Shown piece after piece: positions 39,879-43,748 of a stretch of 43,748 nt of DNA (position 1 is its first letter; each line of letters starts with the position of its first letter). The position numbers and the translations under genes were made by a program. Below the pieces are notes generated by a model. It was not told the origin of the DNA. It ran no database searches and worked only from the letters and a program-made list of their open reading frames with translations. The DNA comes from Balamuthia mandrillaris (taxonomy: Eukaryota; Discosea; Longamoebia; Balamuthiidae), in NCBI GenBank assembly GCA_031835245.1, contig JAVKOQ010000398.1, forward strand, positions 1-43,748, in the 5' to 3' direction.

Positions 39879-41375
39879 ATGGGCGACACCACCAACCAAG
39901 GGAAAGCAGACATAGGCCTCATCGGTCTTGCGGTGATGGGCGAGAACCTCATCCTCAACATGGAGAGCCATGGCTTCACCGTGGCCTGCTACAACCGCAC
40001 CGTTTCCAAGGTGGACGACTTTGTGAACGGCCGCGCCAAGGGCAAGAACATCCTCGGCTGTCACTCCATAGAGGAGCTGGTCCAAACCCTCTCCCGCCCC
40101 CGCAAGGTCATGCTCATGGTCAAGGCCGGCGACGTGGTCGACAAGTTCATCGACCAGCTGGTGCCCCACCTGGAGCAGGGCGACATCATCATCGACGGCG
40201 GCAACTCCCACTTCCCCGACAGCAACCGCCGCACCAGGAGCCTTGAGGCGAAGGGCCTGCTCTTCATCGGCACTGGCGTGTCGGGAGGGGAGGAGGGCGC
40301 GTTGCACGGACCCTCCATCATGCCAGGCGGCTCCCCCGCCGCCTGGCCCGCCGTCCGCCCCATTCTCCAGAGCATTGCCGCCAAGGTGGAGGACGGCAGC
40401 CCTTGCTGCGAGTGGGTGGGAGAGGAAGGCGCCGGCCACTTTGTGAAGATGGTCCACAACGGCATCGAGTACGGCGATATGCAGCTCCTCTGCGAGGCCT
40501 ACGACCTGCTCAAGAACGTGTTGGGGCTGAGCAACGAGGAGGTGGGCCAGATCTTTGACGAGTGGAACAAGGGAGAACTGGACAGCTACCTGGTGGAGAT
40601 CACGCGAGACATTATGAGAAAGAAGTTTGACAAGGAAGAGGATGGAGAGGAAGGCTACGTGGTGGACAAGATCTTGGACACGGCGGGACAGAAAGGCACT
40701 GGCAAGTGGACGGCCCAGGTGGCCTTGGACTTTGGTGTGCCCGTCACTCTCATCGGCGAGGCCGTCTTTGCTCGCTGCCTCAGCGCGCTGAAGGAGGAGC
40801 GTGTGGCCGCCAGCCGCATCCTCCCTCCTCCTTCTTCCTCTTCCTCCTCTGCCTCCATCTCCGACAAGAACGAGTTTATCAATCACATCCGCGACGCCGT
40901 CTACGCCGCCAAGATCATCTCCTACGCACAGGGCTTCACTCTCCTGCGAGCTGCCGCGGCAGAGTACGGCTGGCACCTCAACTACGGCGCCATCGCCCTC
41001 ATGTGGCGTGGCGGCTGCATCATCCGCTCCAAGTTCCTGGCCAACATCAAGGAGGCCTTTGATAAGAACCCCGAGCTAGCCAACCTCATGCTGGACCCCT
41101 TCTTTGCCGACAAGCTGCAAAAGGCCCAGAGCGGGTGGAGGCAGGTGGCCTCGATGGCCCTGCTGCAGGGCATTCCCGCCCCTGCGCTCACCACCGCCCT
41201 GACCTACTACGATGGCTATCGCTCGGAGAGGCTGCCGGCCAACCTCTTGCAGGCGCAGCGCGACTACTTTGGGGCGCACACCTACGAGAGGGTGGACAAG
41301 CCCAGAGGGCAGTTCTTCCATACCAACTGGACTGGCAAAGGTGGCAGCACCAGCTCCTCTGCTTATAACGTTTAA
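39879..41375 (+). CDS. gnd: 6-phosphogluconate dehydrogenase, decarboxylating
   Basis: Single long exon, 498 residues (family about 470-490). It catalyses the NADP-dependent oxidation of 6-phosphogluconate to ribulose 5-phosphate in the oxidative pentose phosphate pathway. Visible features: GLIGLAVMGENLILN (Rossmann loop), YNRT with the NADP-type Arg, IIDGGNS, GTGVSGGEEGALHGPSIMPGG, the catalytic Lys in HFVKMVHNGIEYGDMQ, KGTGKWTAQ, WRGGCIIRS, and the C-terminal FHTNWTGKGG ... SSSAYNV, as in animals and yeast. A Ser-rich insert at about residues 312-325 is extra. Codon use is strongly GC-rich, fitting high expression. A second C-terminus can be spliced in (see 41341-41566). Confidence 0.98.
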   Translation: MGDTTNQGKADIGLIGLAVMGENLILNMESHGFTVACYNRTVSKVDDFVNGRAKGKNILGCHSIEELVQTLSRPRKVMLMVKAGDVVDKFIDQLVPHLEQGDIIIDGGNSHFPDSNRRTRSLEAKGLLFIGTGVSGGEEGALHGPSIMPGGSPAAWPAVRPILQSIAAKVEDGSPCCEWVGEEGAGHFVKMVHNGIEYGDMQLLCEAYDLLKNVLGLSNEEVGQIFDEWNKGELDSYLVEITRDIMRKKFDKEEDGEEGYVVDKILDTAGQKGTGKWTAQVALDFGVPVTLIGEAVFARCLSALKEERVAASRILPPPSSSSSSASISDKNEFINHIRDAVYAAKIISYAQGFTLLRAAAAEYGWHLNYGAIALMWRGGCIIRSKFLANIKEAFDKNPELANLMLDPFFADKLQKAQSGWRQVASMALLQGIPAPALTTALTYYDGYRSERLPANLLQAQRDYFGAHTYERVDKPRGQFFHTNWTGKGGSTSSSAYNV

Positions 41376-41566
41376 ACTTGAAAAAAACAACAATCTTTAA
41401 AGCGAAGAAAAGAGCTTCTTCTTTCTTCTCTTTTCGTTTTCGTTTCTTCTTTTCATATTCTTTCTTTTTCTTTTTTTTTTTGAAGCTCATACATTCTTAT
41501 TCCTTTTTTTCTCTCTCTCTTTTGTATGCAGGCAAAAAGAGCGGCATGGTCAAGTCCGCCTTGTAA
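41341..41566 (+). other. gnd: Possible alternative intron and last exon of 6PGDH
   Basis: A GTGGCA donor at 41341, inside the codon of WTGKG, and a very strong acceptor (pyrimidine tract then TTTTGTATGCAG, ending 41531) define a 191-base intron. The exon 41532-41566 then reads on in phase: the ending GKGGSTSSSAYNV would be replaced by GKGKKSGMVKSAL and TAA. The last three residues, SAL, weakly resemble a type 1 peroxisomal targeting signal. The main form is clearly the canonical one; use of this exon is a prediction. Confidence 0.45.
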
Positions 41567-41925
41567 AAAGAGCCAGGCACCCCCCCTCGCCAAAGCGTCC
41601 AGCTCTCGCTCTCTCTCCTTCCTCTCTCTCTTCATCGTTTCTCTCTTCTTCTTTTGGCAGAGAAGACCTTCTTCTGCACCTTTGGACCAGCATTTGTGCT
41701 CTATTTCATGTGGTCAAATTCAACTCTATTTTTGCTCCATTTGTGCTCTATTGCTGCTCAAATTCCTTCTTCATGAAACCTCTTATCGCTTCAGCGAACA
41801 GCCTTTCCTCTTCCCTTCTTCTTCTTTCCTCTCTTCTTCTTCTTCTTCCTGTTCTACTTCTTCTTGCAAGTTCTACTGCTTCTGACAAGTGCACCGTCTA
41901 ACTAAACAGACAAACAAACCCCAAA

Positions 41926-43748
41926 ATGGAAAACGACACCTCATTCCCAGAGAGTTACATTTGTCCCTTGACGCAGGAGGTCATGAGGGACCCGGTGGTG
42001 GACCCGGAGGGCAACAGCTACGAACGCACGGCCATAGAGGCCTGGCTGCGTAAGAACTCCACCTCGCCCATCACGCGGGCTCCTCTCTCCTCGAAGGACC
42101 TCGTGCCCAACCGCGCCCTACGTGACGCCATCCAACAGCGTTGTGCTGAATTAAACGTCACGCTCGAGCCTCTTCCAGAAAGCAAAGCTTCTTCTGCTTC
42201 TTCTGCTTCTGCTTCTTCTTCTTCTTCTTCTGCTGCTGCTTCTTCTTCTACTACTACAACAGCAACAGGACCTGTAACTATGACCATTTCTTCTCGCAAA
42301 GACCCTTCACAACAAGATATTACTGAAGTACTCATCTCCATTCAACCTCAAGACTCTTCTACTTCCTCCTCCTCCTCCTCCTCTACTTCACGCGCTCCTA
42401 TCGACATTTGCTGCGTGGTCGACGTCTCTGGCTCGATGGGCACCGAGGCCACCATGAAGAAGGCCGACGGCGGGGTGGAGCGTCACGGCCTCTCCCTATT
42501 GGACGTGGTGAAGCACGCCGTCAAGACCATCGTCAGCGCCCTCCAACCGAACGACCGCTTGGGGCTGGTGGTCTACAGCACTGAGGCCAGGACGATCTCT
42601 GGCCTGACGGCCATGACGGAGGGTGCCAAGCAGCAGGTTATCAACAAGCTTGAAGCCTTGACCCCCGAGGACACCACCAACCTTTGGGATGGCCTCCAAA
42701 TGGGCATGGACATGCTGCGCAAGCACGCAACCCCACCACAGCAAGAAGCACGCAGCCATCGCCGTTTGCAGGCGGTCTTGCTCTTGACGGATGGTCTGCC
42801 CAACATCAGCCCCCCGAGGGGAGAGCTGGCCATGATGAAGCGATACATGGACCAACACGGAGCGGACTTGCTCCGCAATAGCTGCTCCCTCCACACCTTT
42901 GGCTTTGGCTACGGCATTAACAGCCAGCTGCTGAGGGACCTGGCCATCGAGGGCGATGGCTCCTACAGCTTCATCCCTGACAGCAGCTTCGTGGGCACAG
43001 TCTTTGTGCATGCGGTGAGCAACCTACTAGCCACCATGGCCACTGGCGCTCGTCTGGCATTGGAGCCCTTGGGTGGGCAGGTAGGCTTCGTGGATGGCGA
43101 GCAAGGCATCATGGGAGGTCATCTCTGCAGGGCTGCCTCCTGGGGCGTCACTGTCAACCTTTGTTCGTTGCAGTACGGGCAGAGCAAGGACTTGGTGCTT
43201 CGCATGAAGGATGTCCCTGCCGGCGGAGAGGAGGCATTCCTCTCGGCAACACTGAAGTACGTTCCCGTTGCAGATGGCGCGGAAGATGGCGACGCTGTGG
43301 AGGTTCGAGCAGAGGCAACGCCCTCCTCCGTTGCTCCTGAGGTGGAGCTCATCGTGCAAAGGGCACGTCTTCGCTTGGTGGAGGCTTTGAGCCAGGCCAT
43401 GCTCGACATGAAGGCAGGAGCGGAGGACTCTGCGCGCGCTCGGGTCAAAGGCCTCGCCGATAGCCTCGAGCTGGACAACTTCCAGCGCTCCGAGCCTCGT
43501 TTGAAAGCCCTTTTGGAGGACGTCTCCGGACAGGTCACCGAGGCCTTCTCTCGCAAGGACTGGTACGACCGTTGGGGCGTGCACTACCTCTACAGCTTGA
43601 TAAGGGCTCACCAGCTGCAGACCTGCAACAACTTCAAGGATCCTGGCGTGCAGTTCTACGGCGGTGGCCTCTTCGGAGCGCTGCGTGACCAGATCGATGA
43701 CCTCTTTTGCAAGCTGCCTCCTCCCAAACCCTCTCGCGCTGCTGCTAG
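41926..43748 (+). CDS. U-box plus von Willebrand A domain protein, 3' end outside window
   Basis: One open exon from ATG 41926 to the window edge (607 residues, no stop reached). Residues about 8-80 are a U-box ([24 protein letters not shown] ... PITRAPL), an E2-binding domain of ubiquitin ligases without zinc. A Ser/Ala/Thr linker (about 88-155) leads to a VWA domain ([13 protein letters not shown], so an intact D-x-S-x-S metal site, then LLLTDGLPN), about residues 158-345. The C-terminal region holds the block [31 protein letters not shown] that accompanies VWA in these proteins. The architecture is typical of large amoebozoan families. It is probably an E3 ligase whose VWA part binds the substrate; target unknown. 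Intronless and GC-rich like the neighbouring 6PGDH gene. Confidence 0.92.
   Translation, partial: MENDTSFPESYICPLTQEVMRDPVVDPEGNSYERTAIEAWLRKNSTSPITRAPLSSKDLVPNRALRDAIQQRCAELNVTLEPLPESKASSASSASASSSSSSAAASSSTTTTATGPVTMTISSRKDPSQQDITEVLISIQPQDSSTSSSSSSSTSRAPIDICCVVDVSGSMGTEATMKKADGGVERHGLSLLDVVKHAVKTIVSALQPNDRLGLVVYSTEARTISGLTAMTEGAKQQVINKLEALTPEDTTNLWDGLQMGMDMLRKHATPPQQEARSHRRLQAVLLLTDGLPNISPPRGELAMMKRYMDQHGADLLRNSCSLHTFGFGYGINSQLLRDLAIEGDGSYSFIPDSSFVGTVFVHAVSNLLATMATGARLALEPLGGQVGFVDGEQGIMGGHLCRAASWGVTVNLCSLQYGQSKDLVLRMKDVPAGGEEAFLSATLKYVPVADGAEDGDAVEVRAEATPSSVAPEVELIVQRARLRLVEALSQAMLDMKAGAEDSARARVKGLADSLELDNFQRSEPRLKALLEDVSGQVTEAFSRKDWYDRWGVHYLYSLIRAHQLQTCNNFKDPGVQFYGGGLFGALRDQIDDLFCKLPPPKPSRAAA

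Overview
The window is nuclear DNA of a unicellular eukaryote, most likely an amoebozoan (lobose free-living amoeba); I cannot name the species. The reasons are GT-AG introns in most genes, close packing on both strands, and the gene mix: an Spg1/Tem1 GTPase, a GAF-PAS hybrid histidine kinase, a U-box plus von Willebrand A protein, an F-box protein with 27-residue ankyrin-like repeats, and an ERT1-like zinc-cluster factor with a PAS-like domain. Exon models were built by hand by matching splice phase across every junction; positions may be off by a base in places, but the total coding lengths close on whole codons.

Layout. 1-2.9 kb: 3' part of a Vps62-family gene (+). 3.0-5.5 kb: Zn2Cys6/PAS transcription factor (-). 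6.1-7.5 kb: intronless F-box/repeat protein (+). 8.5-10.4 kb: double GNAT acetyltransferase (+), convergent with a TET/JBP-like 2-oxoglutarate oxygenase (10.5-11.7 kb, -). The latter is divergent from an RSRC2-like RS/SMAP protein (12.1-13.2 kb, +). 13.3-16.4 kb: a tail-anchored coiled-coil protein and ALKBH6, both (-), whose reading frames touch in an ATGA overlap. 17.4-18.2 kb: arrestin-like protein (+). 18.6-19.7 kb: spg1 (-). 20.3-23.7 kb: BTB-BACK-SPRY protein (-), divergent from a sugar/inositol-type MFS transporter (24.1-26.8 kb, +). 26.8 kb: tRNA-Phe (-). 27.6-31.2 kb: tandem array of three intact secreted six-cysteine proteins and two decayed copies (+). 31.6-37.7 kb: 18-exon hybrid histidine kinase (-). 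38.8-39.4 kb: fossil Ty1/Copia fragment. 39.9-41.6 kb: 6-phosphogluconate dehydrogenase (+) with a possible alternative last exon. 41.9 kb to the end: U-box/VWA protein (+), cut by the window edge.

Two themes run across the window. The palindrome TGTCGACA recurs, singly or in clusters, almost only in gene-start regions, and TGACRTCA sites sit about 50-70 bases before three start codons, so both look like shared promoter elements. Introns carry long pyrimidine microsatellites, always pyrimidine on the transcribed gene's sense strand, for genes on either strand. The same GACAGA hexamer is an RD-repeat coding tract in the RSRC2-like gene but, read from the other strand, an intron tract in the BTB gene.

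The genes are mostly unrelated housekeeping and signalling functions. The strongest candidates for something undescribed are the tandem secreted family, the shared promoter palindrome, and the phase-consistent alternative C-terminus of 6-phosphogluconate dehydrogenase.
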